A DNA stretch of 64,000 bases from the NCBI GenBank assembly GCA_030568195.1, contig JAJLTO010000004.1, positions 558,001 to 622,000 of the forward strand. The letters run 5' to 3'. Source of the DNA: Dipodascopsis uninucleata var. uninucleata (Eukaryota > Ascomycota > Lipomycetes > Lipomycetales > Lipomycetaceae). Position 1 is the first letter of the stretch, and each line of letters starts with the position of its first letter. Of the stretch, positions 32,314 to 43,057 are shown piece after piece. Both the position numbers and the translations under genes were made by a program. The notes below the pieces were generated by a model that saw only the letters and a program-made list of their open reading frames with translations, was not told the origin of the DNA and did no database searches.

Positions 32314-33583
32314 ATGGCCTTCCTGTTTTCTCGATCAAGCAGACAGAAGTCACCTCAAGATCTTGTGAGGTCCCTGAGGGATGCCTTGTTACGCTTGGAT
32401 CACTCTCATGACAAGCGAAAGGTAGGTCATATATAGTGACAATCCATACGCCAGCGCGCAACTTCCACCTGGTATATCGATTTGCAATTGGACGCATATC
32501 ATTGACTCTTTCTCTTTAGGTAATGGAAGAAGTTACAAGGACAATGAATCAAATAAAAATAATACTTCATGGCGACTCTGACTCTGAGCCATCTCCCGAC
32601 AACATTGCGCTTCTTGCCCAGGAGGCCTATTCTACAGATCTGCTTTACTATATGATTTACAACATCGCCCGGATGGATTTCGAAATGCGAAAGGATATTA
32701 CGAATTTTTTTACCACACTACTTCAGCGTCAGATCGGCCAGCGCTATCCCACTGTAGAGTATCTCAGCCAGCGCGAAAAGATATTATTTCTTCTTGTTAG
32801 GGGGTGCGTTTTTCGACTTTGCTCACTTTCTGAACCTTTTAATTTGCAGACTTCACGTCGACTGTTCTTACTTCATGCTTTTGATTACTGACTCCATTTT
32901 CTATAGTTATGAGAACATCGATGTTGCACTGAATTGTGGCCAAATGCTTCGAGAGTACATAAAGCACGAGCAGCTAGCCAAGATCGTACTTTCTTCGAAA
33001 CTTTTCTGGAATTTTTTTGACTACGTACAATTGCCTGCTTTTGAAACTGCTAGTGATGCTTTCTCAACTTTCAAAGAGCTTTTGACGCGCCATAAGGGAC
33101 TCGCACTCGAACTTCTTTCTCGGAATACCTCCCTCTTCTTCGAAAAGTTTAATGCGCTGTTATTGTCTTCAAACTACGTAACAAAGCGACAGAGCATCAA
33201 ACTACTCGGTGAGATTTTACTTGACAGGACAAATTACGTTATCATGACGGCATACATTGATTCTCCTGAGCACCTCAAGCTGATTATGAATATGCTTCGA
33301 GACAAAAGCCGGAACATTCAGTATGAATCCTTTCATGTTTTTAAGGTCTTTGTTGCTAATCCAAACAAGTCAAAGCCTGTGCTTGATATTTTGATAAAGA
33401 ACCAAGAAAAGCTGTTGGCCTTTCTGCCTGAATTCCATAGTGACCGAAAGAGTACGTTTTTTTATATTAATTTTGTATACCTATATCTAACTCTTTCTTT
33501 TAGATGATGAGCAATTCAATGACGAGAAGCAGTTTTTAATTAAACAGATTGCCGAACTCAAGCCGGATCTTACTAGAGTCTAG
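32314..33583 (+). CDS. HYM1: Mo25-family scaffold Hym1
   Basis: MO25 armadillo-type scaffold that activates GCK-III kinases (Kic1/Nak1) in the RAM/MOR network for polarised growth and cell separation. Four exons: 32314-32421, 32520-32803, 32907-33451, 33504-33583, joined to 338 residues in one frame (yeast Hym1 is 399, human MO25 341). Donors are GTAGGT, GTGCGT and GTACGT; branches CTGAC and CTAAC are visible. Motifs: [19 protein letters not shown] at the N-terminus, [16 protein letters not shown] straddling exons 2 and 3, NSSYVTKRQSLKLL-type block here as [19 protein letters not shown], and the C-terminal [14 protein letters not shown]. An open frame running through the second intron is an artefact. 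Confidence 0.95.
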
Positions 33584-34348
33584 TTTTCATAGATCTCCCT
33601 ATAGACTAGATCGAAGATACTCGGTTTCCTGGAATTTGTTCTCCACATGATATGGACCTGGTCATGCTATTCTTAAAATGTACGCTAATTAATCGGTTGG
33701 TCGGCGCTATTATCTTCTGCTTCTCGGCAAGAGAGATGCGAACACATATATTTGTCGTGCTGGCCATTGATAGTTTCTATCAGCAGGCGCCGTAGATGTG
33801 AATATCATCCACAATTCATTTATGCAATCAAATATGCTAACAAAGAGAATCAATATTCATTCTCCATAGCCACAGTCTAGTAACTCTCAGCTACGTTACG
33901 TTAATTATGTATCTATTTTCCGTGTTTGACTATTTGTTTTCTGTAATTGTCTATTTTTAAAAAATTGAATTGTGTTAGTGTTTAAAGCAAGGAATGTATT
34001 TGCAATTGCAATGTAAGAATTTTAGGTCGCTTTAATAATGGTGCCCTACTTTTCTCTTTGGCTGCATTCTACTTCTGTCTTGTTTATCTTCAGCACAGTT
34101 CTGTATTTCTTTTATTCTGATTATTTTCTACTATTCTGCATGTGTTTTGGCGTATGTTGATAAAAAGATCTTTGTGTTATTCTTTCTTCATCTTGTCTTT
34201 CTCTTTGTCTTAATATTTCACATCTCAAATACTACCTAACTGAAGATCATACGTAAATAATGCCGCTCAATATTTGTATTTTTTTCTTTCACTACTAATT
34301 TACACCACCAACCATTGGCTGTATTCCTACTTATGATTTGCCTTTCTA
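33584..34348. other. Intergenic region
   Basis: 3' flank of HYM1 and promoter of the TFIIIC gene. T-rich, with a short GATAG-TTT-CTATC hairpin near 33768. It may contain a small first exon of the TFIIIC gene (see that entry). Confidence 0.4.
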
Positions 34349-36772
34349 ATGATCCCTGACTATTCTTTGCAGCGTTTCGCTCCTCCATCGTTCGCAAGGG
34401 CGCTGCATCCCATGTCGAGTGGTGGTGCGCTGGCGATAATCACCACGAAACCCACTGCAGGAAGCGTGGCTCTAATGCCTGGTCTCGCGTTCTTCGACCC
34501 TGTAATCGGCATTGACAGTTCGGGAACAAAGACAGATAACCAAGTAGAATCTAGAACTATCAAGGTCATCACAGAGAAAGAGATATTATGGTTTGATTCG
34601 AAGTTAATGGGCACGTCACGTAACAGATTTCGCAATGCGGTCAACAATGAGGAGGCATATGCACTTGAATCGCTAGCGGATGGTCAAGTGGATATGATGG
34701 TTGCCGATGCTGTATTCTCTCCCTCACAAACCTCAACTCCTAATATGTTTGTTATTATATCAACGACTCTAGAGGTGTTTATCTTTGAAGACTTATCGAC
34801 GGGTCACTGCCAATGGAGACTCAAGTGGAATCTTTCTGACTTTATTCTCTCTCATTACCAAGAAACAAGCAGCAATCCTCTCTTCGCACATAGTATAGCA
34901 TCCAATAATATTAGTCAAAACGAAGATGATACAGCCGGTGAATGGATTGATATGGAAGACTCGATTGCCTTGAAAAAATTGCGTTTACATTGTGTTGATT
35001 GGTCAAAATCGTTTGGTCACGGCCTGTCTTTGATTGCGACTGGAAATGAACTGGGTGAGCTTTCCATATGGTCAACAACTAGATTTGCAAAAGATCTTAA
35101 GCTAGCCTGCATTGTCACAGTCTCTGACACGTGGATTGTAAGCGTAAAGTTCTCTGACAGAATTTTACTTTCTAATATCGCTGATAATCTATTGTTCATT
35201 ATGTATGTTGCTGCTGTTACGCGTCAAAATGCGATTATCATGTGCCGCTGCTCAGTGGAGAGAAAATCCTCGTCTCTCTCAAGTGATATTCTCGATGTGA
35301 CTGTTTTGAGTCAACAGGAGGTCAGCCCTCCGGGAATATCACGATATTCAAATTTAGATTGGTCATCTCTTAGTATGTTTGACGATAGTGCTGGTCCTCA
35401 AATCCTCCAACTGGTTGCTGCAAACGTCAGATACGCATTAATGGTCACTATCGATGTCAAATCCAGTGAGATATCATCATCAAAACATGTCAATAAAATT
35501 GTCATGCCAGTTATAGGAATCATATTCGAGCGTCCTACAAATGCTTTTGCCCATCGGATTTCCAACGCCGTTCTTGTATCATGCGATGGGAAAGTTGCAC
35601 CTCTGTTTCACGACAAAAAATCCGCGCTTGCGGAAAAGATTTCAAGTCTTCTTGAAAAACGCATCGAAATGTTTAAGCTGTCGCTTCCTGCAAAAGATAG
35701 ACCATCAAATTTAGAAATGCGCATCTATGGCATAGCAAGTTCGAGAACTGCTTTACTAACAACAATCATGTATACCGTTGTCCCGGGAAATGTTTTGCGA
35801 TATCCTCTTACTTCTAAAGAATGGTCTCGTCTTGCATTTATAGCAGCCAATGAGTCGATTTCATTTTCTGATATAGCAGAGTGTTATTCTAAGAGCCCTG
35901 AAGAATTCGGGCCAGAGTCTATGCTATGGGAAGTTCGTACTTTCGCACTCTGTTCATCGTCGCAATCTAATTATTATCGACAAGCTGAACAGAGCTGGAT
36001 AGAAGATGCTCTTCAGACAATTAAATTAAAAACCAGTAATACACAACAATCAAGAAACGGAGATAGTCTAGACACAAGGATCATATACATGATGTATCAA
36101 TCTCGATCAAGTTTATGGCGGAGGATGGCAACAGGTGTGTACAGTTGGGCATCTAGTTTCTATCACAATGATGAAGAAAAAATCAAAGAAATTTCTTCCG
36201 CTGCACTAGTAAACGAACGCAGAACTCGAACAGCCCTCGCTTGTTCAATTATGCTTGCAACAATTGTAAAGGCGAAAAGTGATACTTCTCATTCCCATGA
36301 AGCCGGTGGTGACGACTTACTATCTAGACAGATGATTTACGGATTTGCTAAATACTTACATGATATGGCAGATAAGGACGATATAACGACATATGTATCT
36401 AAGGATTCAGGAATATTCAATTCATTTGAGTACATGATATCCACTACGATGTCAGAAAATGAGAATACAGGCGATAAATTAATGAAATGTGTGGCTTGTG
36501 ACAGTGAGTTAACGTATATATTCAACAAAGAAACTGGCGAATGTATTGGACGATGTCTGAAGAGCCATTCGTGGACTTTATGTTCTCTAACAATGATTCC
36601 TCTTATGGGTCTTCATATGCGTCAATGCAGATTTTGCGGTAAATGGGCAACAGGGTCTGCAACAAATGATGATCAGGACCAACTTCAGGAGGACAAAATA
36701 ACCTTGTTTGAGCAAGTGATCAAAGAATGCACTGTTTGCGTTTTTTGTGGTGATCGGTTTATTGTAAAATAG
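34349..36772 (+). CDS. TFIIIC subunit with C-terminal zinc finger (GTF3C4/Sfc9-like)
   Basis: Subunit of the RNA polymerase III initiation factor TFIIIC, of the ~90 kDa delta type. 807 residues. The N-terminal half (about 15-400) looks like a degenerate beta-propeller (LSIWSTTRFAKDL, ALMVTIDVKSSE). The C-terminal 110 residues carry the zf-TFIIIC signature: CVACDSEL, CIGRCLKSHSWTLCSLTMIPL, CRFCGKW and CTVCVFCGDRF. A perfect CTGAC branch and TTTGCAG acceptor (34356-34371) sit within the first codons, in phase before Arg9. The first eight codons of the frame may therefore be intronic, with the true start in a small upstream exon, for example ATGTGTTTTGGC before GTATGT at about 34140. The zinc finger makes the family call fairly firm. 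Confidence 0.78.
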   Translation: MIPDYSLQRFAPPSFARALHPMSSGGALAIITTKPTAGSVALMPGLAFFDPVIGIDSSGTKTDNQVESRTIKVITEKEILWFDSKLMGTSRNRFRNAVNNEEAYALESLADGQVDMMVADAVFSPSQTSTPNMFVIISTTLEVFIFEDLSTGHCQWRLKWNLSDFILSHYQETSSNPLFAHSIASNNISQNEDDTAGEWIDMEDSIALKKLRLHCVDWSKSFGHGLSLIATGNELGELSIWSTTRFAKDLKLACIVTVSDTWIVSVKFSDRILLSNIADNLLFIMYVAAVTRQNAIIMCRCSVERKSSSLSSDILDVTVLSQQEVSPPGISRYSNLDWSSLSMFDDSAGPQILQLVAANVRYALMVTIDVKSSEISSSKHVNKIVMPVIGIIFERPTNAFAHRISNAVLVSCDGKVAPLFHDKKSALAEKISSLLEKRIEMFKLSLPAKDRPSNLEMRIYGIASSRTALLTTIMYTVVPGNVLRYPLTSKEWSRLAFIAANESISFSDIAECYSKSPEEFGPESMLWEVRTFALCSSSQSNYYRQAEQSWIEDALQTIKLKTSNTQQSRNGDSLDTRIIYMMYQSRSSLWRRMATGVYSWASSFYHNDEEKIKEISSAALVNERRTRTALACSIMLATIVKAKSDTSHSHEAGGDDLLSRQMIYGFAKYLHDMADKDDITTYVSKDSGIFNSFEYMISTTMSENENTGDKLMKCVACDSELTYIFNKETGECIGRCLKSHSWTLCSLTMIPLMGLHMRQCRFCGKWATGSATNDDQDQLQEDKITLFEQVIKECTVCVFCGDRFIVK

Positions 36773-37320
36773 CTGCATATGGTAAAGGTGGGATTGGTTA
36801 TATACTAGTCATATCTGTATAATATAATATAATTTAGAGATGATAGTTTATTTATTGTATTTCTCATCTATCGCTAAAAGCGCCCGAAAATAACCAAAAC
36901 AAATGCATGTAACTTGGGAATCGAGAATAACGGGAGAACAGAAAATGAGCACATCTTCTTCTAATATCAAGGGCCATAGCGGAAATCAGAAACTGGTATC
37001 TTATCTACTGATTTTTTGCATCTCATTGTTGTTGTTGAAAGGTATATGATATAAAAGGAAAGGAGAGATTGGTATCAAAAAGAAAAACCACAAACGTATC
37101 TGTAGATATCGGATATTTTGTAGAGAAGAAAGTCCAAAGTATAAATAAATATATAAATATAACGATCGTGAAACTGATCACTAGAATGCAAGAACACTGG
37201 ACAACAATAAGCGTCGCCAGAAGACTACCACGTCACAGGAAAGATATTAACAATCCACGTTGTACATTCTGCAATTCTAACAAATAGGGCATTGTTCTGA
37301 AAGCTAGATAATCTATATAT
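36773..37320. other. Convergent intergenic region with a possible microprotein frame
   Basis: AT-rich spacer between the TFIIIC and tubby-like gene 3' ends. It contains a 48-codon ATG frame at 36903-37049 (separate entry) and nothing else recognisable. Confidence 0.4.
36903..37049 (+). CDS. Possible 48-residue tail-anchored microprotein
   Basis: ATG-initiated frame, polar and Ser-rich for the first 30 residues, then a hydrophobic run (LVSYLLIFCISLLLLKG) ending at the stop: the shape of a small tail-anchored protein. It lies in a convergent intergenic spacer. A frame of this length can occur by chance in AT-rich DNA, and I recognise no family. Confidence 0.2.
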   Translation: MHVTWESRITGEQKMSTSSSNIKGHSGNQKLVSYLLIFCISLLLLKGI

Positions 37321-38400
37321 TCAGTGTTGCTGCAATTGAGTTCGATTTTGGACAAGTGGCGCATCACTTTGAATCCACTGAGTCTTGATGGATATATACG
37401 CTGTACAGATAGCCATCAAGGGATCCATACGATTCTCATCCACAATTAGCTCGTAATCAAGTCCTTTTCGACGGAGAGGTTTAGCCTGAGCAACGACATG
37501 TCGCAGCTCAAGTTCTTTTCCTCCATAATTTACGACTCTTTCTAATCGACGTGATCTACGGGCCCAGTGGTATGGCGCACCATCATCTGTGTAGAAAACG
37601 TTGTAATGATCAAAATGAGTCGTTTTTCGACGTAACTTACGTCGACCAATGTCTTTAGCATGCTGACCGGTATGAAACTCAATCGTGTGTCCGCGGGCAT
37701 TAGGACCCCAGGTTCTCACATTCGTCTGTAAACGAATAGTTGCGATCAGAACTCGCTCAGGGTACGAATATATCATGTATACATGATGCTTATAGCGCTC
37801 AATAGTATATAAAATGGCATCGTCAGACGAAAGAACATTGACAACGTGTTCTCGTTGCCACCATTGTCTTGCGTCGTCACGTTTTGGCGTAGACAATTTG
37901 CGTTTAGGCTGTACTTTTTGGACCTTCACTTGACGCCTGCGGCGAAAACGAGGACGGAGAGACATGAGCAGCTTGCGGATCGAAAACGAAGAAAAGAACG
38001 AGTCTCTACTCCCTCGTCGTAATTTATTCATGTGCTGCGTACCCCATATAGAAGGCGACTGGTCTTGAGTAATGGCTGACTGTCCTGGAACCTCGTTAAC
38101 TGGCTCTACTGGCGCAGGCATCAGCTGCTCCTCTGTGATCCTCGCGCTCGGTAGTCTCTCCAGGTTAGTCGGTACGCGGATCATATCCATTGACTTGACG
38201 AAGTAATATGCCTTTGCGTTAGTCATGTCCAGCTCTTTCTGCTTAGGAGCTCTTGCATATCTCTCATGCTGACTCTTGTACAGATTACTAATAGTAGTCA
38301 ACACTGCGACCGCTGTTCCTGCCACGCTCATCGCTTTTTCAATAGCGGCGATGTCGACTACAATGGCTGACAGCAGCGATGAGCTCATAATGAATGCCAT
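37321..38400 (-). CDS. Possible tubby-like (LURP/DUF6593-type) protein
   Basis: 359 residues, one exon, starting at the ATG complement at 38398-38400. The N-terminal 45 residues are hydrophobic/amphipathic (SSSLLSAIVVDIAAIEKAM, TAVAVLTTISNLY) and may be a membrane or mitochondrial anchor. A strongly basic linker follows (LRPRFRRRRQVKVQK, about 148-162). The C-terminal half has alternating beta-strand character with Y-x-W and aliphatic repeats: DDAILYTIERYKHHVYMIY, DDGAPYHWARRSRRLE, GLDYELIVDE, then a closing hydrophobic helix near LMAICTAYISI. This ordering resembles tubby C-terminal-like folds (LURP-one, fungal DUF6593). I regard the fold assignment as a hypothesis; the gene itself looks real. 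Confidence 0.55.
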   Translation of the reverse strand: MAFIMSSSLLSAIVVDIAAIEKAMSVAGTAVAVLTTISNLYKSQHERYARAPKQKELDMTNAKAYYFVKSMDMIRVPTNLERLPSARITEEQLMPAPVEPVNEVPGQSAITQDQSPSIWGTQHMNKLRRGSRDSFFSSFSIRKLLMSLRPRFRRRRQVKVQKVQPKRKLSTPKRDDARQWWQREHVVNVLSSDDAILYTIERYKHHVYMIYSYPERVLIATIRLQTNVRTWGPNARGHTIEFHTGQHAKDIGRRKLRRKTTHFDHYNVFYTDDGAPYHWARRSRRLERVVNYGGKELELRHVVAQAKPLRRKGLDYELIVDENRMDPLMAICTAYISIKTQWIQSDAPLVQNRTQLQQH

Positions 38401-39080
38401 CGTAACAAGCTATTATTTTTCTAGCAATACTAGTAATAATTGACAATTAACTCCTAGCTCGAAGTTTATAGCCGTTCTCAACGGTACTAATACTTTGTAT
38501 GTCGAGAGTCTCTCCGAATCGAATCGTAATGTCGTACCGAGAAAAATTTCGCTCTTCTAGACATACACTAACGTTGCTTACAGGCCAAAAACATCACAAA
38601 AATCAATATTCAGGATCCGCTACTTATCCACTTATCTTATGGCCTGCTATCTTTTCTTAGAGTTCTTAAGTTTTGCTCTAGAAAACTTGTCTGGTGGTCA
38701 GTGAGCTTTGAACGCGGGCCACTCCTAATTGACGCATTTGCCCGACGTACAAAGACAACCACTAATCCATCCCCAAACGGCCCGACTTCAACTTTACAAG
38801 AAAGTCTCTTTTATTAGAGATGATACTGCAGTAGATAAGACCTAGAATAATCTTATCGACAAATAAAACGCTATTTTAACTAGGACATAAGCGACAATTG
38901 CCTGTTGATAGAAAAAAGAGTAGAATTTCGGGTGTTAAACTTACGGCGTTTTCCATTCCCTTCATTTATATTTTCTCTTAAAAGTAGCAGGTAGTATAAA
39001 TATCACAATATTGGTACCTATTACGAATACAGCGATATCTATAATATAGTAGACTAAGAAGAATCTTCATATATTGTAAA
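38401..39080. promoter_or_regulatory. Divergent promoter region
   Basis: Between the tubby-like gene (minus) and allantoicase (plus). GATAAG-type sites (for example AGATAAG near 38835 and the complement CTTATC near 38633) are the kind of GATA-factor element expected at a nitrogen-regulated allantoicase gene. No gene seen. Confidence 0.4.
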
Positions 39081-40267
39081 ATGGTAGAAATTGTGGATCA
39101 AGCTGCTTTCGAGGCTCAAATTCGGTCTAAGTTTACCGGTAAGTTCTGTTGGATAGTGGACTCGACGGTCAAAGGTCGAGGAGGAGAAGTTCTCTACTTC
39201 TGAACATACTTAAGACGAGCCATAAGAACTCATTGGGTTGTTCATTTTATTGTAGAGTGCGCAAATATCTGACTAAAAGTACCTCGTAAACAGACGTAAT
39301 CGGTAAAAAACTTGGCGGCAAAGTGCTGTCATGCTCAGATGAGTTCTTTGCAGCAGCTGCAAATTTGATTGAGCCCAAGGCGCCTATCCGTGACAAAAGC
39401 AGATACACATACAATGGTGCCTGGTACGATGGCTGGGAGACGAGAAGGCACAACCCGGAACCAGCTGACTGGGTTATCATCAAGATGGGTGTTTCGTCTG
39501 CATCAATTGTTGGCTGTGAGGTAGACACTGCATTCTTCAACGGAAATCAGGCGCCTTTCATTGACGTTGAAGCTGCGTTTGTTGTCGATGGTGAGCCAGA
39601 TGAGAACACCAAGTGGACTGTTGTTATAGACAAGACTGAGTGCCTCCCATCTCAACGACATTTCTTCGTCCGAAAAAGTGGCGCAACTAAGGAACAATAC
39701 AACTATGTCCGATTAAACATGTATCCAGATGGAGGCATTGCTCGATTTCGCCTCTATGGTACGCCTCAGGCTGTTTTCCCTGAGTCCACGACCGAGTCGA
39801 TCGATCTTGCCTCTGTTTACTTTGGTGGTGTTGCCATTGCTTTTTCTGACGAGCACTTCGGTACCGTCGACAACTTGCTACTTCCAGGTAGAGGTGTTGA
39901 CATGGGTGACGGTTGGGAGACTACGCGTGCCAGAACCAAGGGGCATGAAGACTGGGTTATTGTCAGACTCGGTGCCCGTTCTGTTATTGATCGTGTAATT
40001 GTTGATACTGCTTTCTTCCGCGGAAATTTTCCCGACCAAATCCGTGTCGAAGGCATTGATGTTACTTCTGATTCATCGGCCGTTGCTTCTGACGCTGAAT
40101 GGCGTGTTTTAGTCGCCAATCAGAAGGCGAAGGCTGACTTCATTCATGAGTTTGCCGCGGGCGAGAGCGTTCTCTCCAATGTAGATACTCCTATAAGTCA
40201 CGTTAAGCTTGTCATGATTCCAGATGGAGGTATCAAGCGTTTACGTGTGTATGGTCGCTGTGCCTAA
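39081..40267 (+). CDS. DAL2: Allantoicase
   Basis: Hydrolyses allantoate to ureidoglycolate and urea in purine-nitrogen use. Exons 39081-39138 and 39294-40267 (donor GTAAGT, branch CTGAC, acceptor AAACAG) join to 343 residues, identical to the family norm. The junction restores DVIGKKLGGKVLSCSDEFFA. The internal duplication characteristic of allantoicase is obvious: WYDGWETRRHNPEPADWVI (about 65-83) and DMGDGWETTRARTKGHEDWV (about 227-246), each followed by a DTAFFxGN motif (DTAFFNGN, DTAFFRGN) and a PDGGI.R.R.YG strand. GATA sites in the promoter fit nitrogen control. Confidence 0.95.
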
Positions 40268-40503
40268 AGTACCGGAACTTGCTATCTACTGAATTTGATT
40301 TGCATACATTGATATTGATTGTAATAACCAGTGATTTTTATGTGTACTAACAAGATGTGGTGCATTTCTTTAATAGATAACATGAAATGTAATGTATTAT
40401 AAGGATTTCGATTTTATGTACAAGAGGCACACTGACCACCAATTCACCTAAATTTATTACCAGAATAACAACAGCTAACTTAATTAAGAATCTTTCAAGT
40501 CCA

Positions 40504-41666
40504 CTATAGAGAGCTATCTTCAAGAATATACTGAAAATCATCATATGTATCATCAAAATCATCACGATCGATCTCGACAGCCTGAATATTAGCGAAAAAA
40601 TCAGTAATGAGTACTTCGCTGAGATTTCGTGGATACAGGTCAGTGCGAACGCCTGCATGTGAATGTATGCTCATTGGATCATATGAATTAAACAAATCTT
40701 GCATCGTCAACTTTGAGTCCTTATTAACTTTTTCCAAAAATTCTAGATTATAGTATGTGAATCTATCAATAACGGCCACTCCGACGTCTGCATCTGCGTG
40801 GTGAGAATAGGACGACTCATCTAGTTCAGAAGATCCAACTGCTAGTATATTCGGCGAATAAAATTTACTGTGCATAGTATTGGCTTGGCAAGTGTCAATC
40901 ATAAATAAAATCTCATTGTATCTCTTAGTTTCCCACATCTGAGCGAAAGCGTCCGCTAGATCAAATGCAGACACTTCTTCAGCATCCTGGAACTTGAGAA
41001 ACTCATTGCCACCATGGCCACTCATATAGATAAAAATGTTTGACTTCTCGTCGGTGAGAAGTCGCTTAGAGCGTGGTGTTAAAGCAGGATCGACCTTGTC
41101 TGTCAAAACCCTGAGAAATGTATCGACAGTAACTTCGTAGCCTCTGTAATCAACTTCAATGTTGTTCGAATATAGGTCCAGGGCTCTATCTGCATTGTTG
41201 TAAACTGTTCCTGGGAACATATTTCTTGAGTCACAGGCCACATCATCTGCCAGCATGAGAATAATCTGGGAGTCTGGAATCCCCAATCTCTTAACCGTTC
41301 GATACATACTTAGTGCATTCGCCATGTGTCTGTAATTAAACCAAAATCGTGAAGTGGAAACAAGCACGGCTACAACGTGAAATAATAACTGTTACTATAT
41401 CAGAAATTCTATGGCCAAGAGAACACTTTTACTATAAACCTACCCCAGTTGTTTGTATGCTTAGATTCCGCCTCAACTTTTATCTTGGACGACAAAAACT
41501 GCTCCAAATTATTTTGAAGGTTTCGATCCATTTCGATGATTTTTGATCCAGTCGCAACAGGAACCATGGAGAGTGTCGTCGCAATGAGAACAAGCAGAAT
41601 ATTTAGCCATCCTAGCAAGGATATCCGGTATAGACTTTTGAATTGATTCATTTCTAAATCAATCAT
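40504..41666 (-). CDS. GPI8: GPI-anchor transamidase catalytic subunit Gpi8 (PIG-K)
   Basis: Caspase-like (C13) cysteine protease of the ER GPI transamidase; it cleaves the C-terminal signal and transfers the GPI anchor. Exons 41666-41444 and 41369-40504 (donor GTAGGT) join to 362 residues, restoring NNWAVLVSTSRFWFNYRH at the junction. A signal anchor lies at about 15-40. The catalytic dyad is His193 in YMSGHGGNEF and Cys235 in MIDTCQA; the 42-residue spacing equals that of yeast His157/Cys199. The frame stops after an acidic stretch (FDDTYDDFQYILEDSS), where yeast Gpi8 would continue into a C-terminal membrane helix. Either this species lacks it or a 3' exon was missed. The start at 41666 has a second in-frame ATG 15 bases later. 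Confidence 0.92.
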
Positions 41667-43057
41667 TAAATCTATTGAATCTCAATCCTCGCCTGGTGTG
41701 TGCACTACTCTTGCTATATCCTCTAAGCTGGAATGAAGTTAAAATAACGAACGTAAAAAGGACTAAGATTACAAAGCAAACATATCACGTGATTTTACAT
41801 ATTGCGATCTCTCCCACAAATTTGGAGGGGAGTGTAAATTTCTTCACTACCAACTAACTAGGCTATGCTATTGTATCGAATGCCGTACAGTTACAGCACT
41901 CAAGATCAATTTCTAGAATATATACTGGCTTGAACTAACTGTTGGCTAGTCAACTGGCCCAGTTTATTATATAGAATAGTATTAAAGGGTTCGCTATAGA
42001 AAAGAATCTGTCAATCATAAGGTCAGCTTTCACGAGGGACGAACACAACATGGCCATGGTTAATGGTGGAAGCGATGGAGACCGCAATGACGAATCTAAC
42101 TCAGAAATGAAGAGGGTTTTCAAGTTTATGTTGGCAAGTGGAAAATGTGCCCCGAATGTGAGTTGAATGAGTAGAGGCGACGAGCTTTGAGTTCCTTAGT
42201 TGAATACGAAGAGTGGATAATACAAACGAAGTCAAGATTAACCGCTGATTTTGTCTATAATATAGTCGATCAAATATCTCAGCTGTTTGATGAAAGATGC
42301 CTCTAATATTAGAGATGGTAGCTGTACGAAAGAGCTTCTTGAGGCTCGACTGTGTATTCGACAAGAAATGGACCGCAAATAGGATAGGGAGTTCGAAGGA
42401 ATAAGTGAAATGATACGAATCGAAGCTTTGGAATACTGTCCATCACGACAATAGAATAATGACATAATACGAACCAAGTTCTATATTTAAGACTCGGGTA
42501 TATTAACCTGTGTTTGCTTGTTAGGAAAGCTTTAGAATATCAAGTAAAACACTATTTTGGTTTTCACGCAGACGTGATTATTGAGTAGGCTAGAAGCATG
42601 AGATGGCCACAGGGGATTTTTTCAGTTGGATTAAATTCAAGATGGCTTATTCAATTTCCTCACCTATGGTTTCATGTTGTAGTGTTCAATTCCTTGGTCG
42701 TTGATCTTTTGTGATTTATTGTTTTGTGGTTAAGGCGGTGTTAATTCGGATTATAAACTGCATTTTTTATTTTTCTTCTGTATATAGATCTCTATAGTTG
42801 TTTCTGTTACATTTCTTGACTAATCCTGTAAAGTTACACGGGATTGTCAATAAAATAGTAATAATTATAACAACTAACTACTGTAATAAGGTTCTGTTTA
42901 ACAACGAAGGAGATTTGATTTCTTATACACTGATTAAGCGAGATATAAACAACATCTACTTCTTCTTTGCTCGTCTAAACTTTCGAAAATAAGTAAACGC
43001 CATTAAATATTAGCGGCATCTTTTGCATTTTGTGCTAATCACGACATGTATTCTGAT
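41667..43057. other. Intergenic region with an unresolved small gene
   Basis: 1.4 kb between GPI8 and the 3' end of ILS1. It holds a CACGTG at 41786-41791, a stretch with coding character in several frames at 42052-42454 (separate entry), then AT-rich sequence without recognisable content. Confidence 0.4.
42052..42454 (+). pseudogene. Unresolved small gene or decaying gene fragment
   Basis: Several adjacent segments have protein-like composition in frames that do not simply join. Segment 1, from ATG at 42052, reads MAMVNGGSDGDRNDESNSE. Segment 2 reads FQVYVGKWKMCPE up to a GTGAGT at 42158. After a CTTAG at 42199, segment 3 reads EYEEWIIQTKSRLTADFVY and onward to FDER, in phase with segment 2 if a 42-base intron is removed. 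Segment 4 (from 42299) reads CTKELLEARLCIRQEMDR, one base out of phase with segment 3. Segment 5, in frame with 4 after a TAG, reads REFEGISEMIRIEALEY. It is helical and charged, with no recognised family. It could be a multi-exon small gene I failed to solve or a host gene in decay. Confidence 0.3.

Noticed and set aside
32794-32906. Open frame continuing through HYM1 intron 2
   Set aside because: Reading through inserts non-family sequence; CTGAC branch and ATAG acceptor with a GTGCGT donor restore the MO25 sequence exactly.
6725-40267. Guanine deaminase and allantoicase as a purine-degradation cluster
   Set aside because: They are 31 kb apart with unrelated housekeeping genes between, so co-location is not meaningful.
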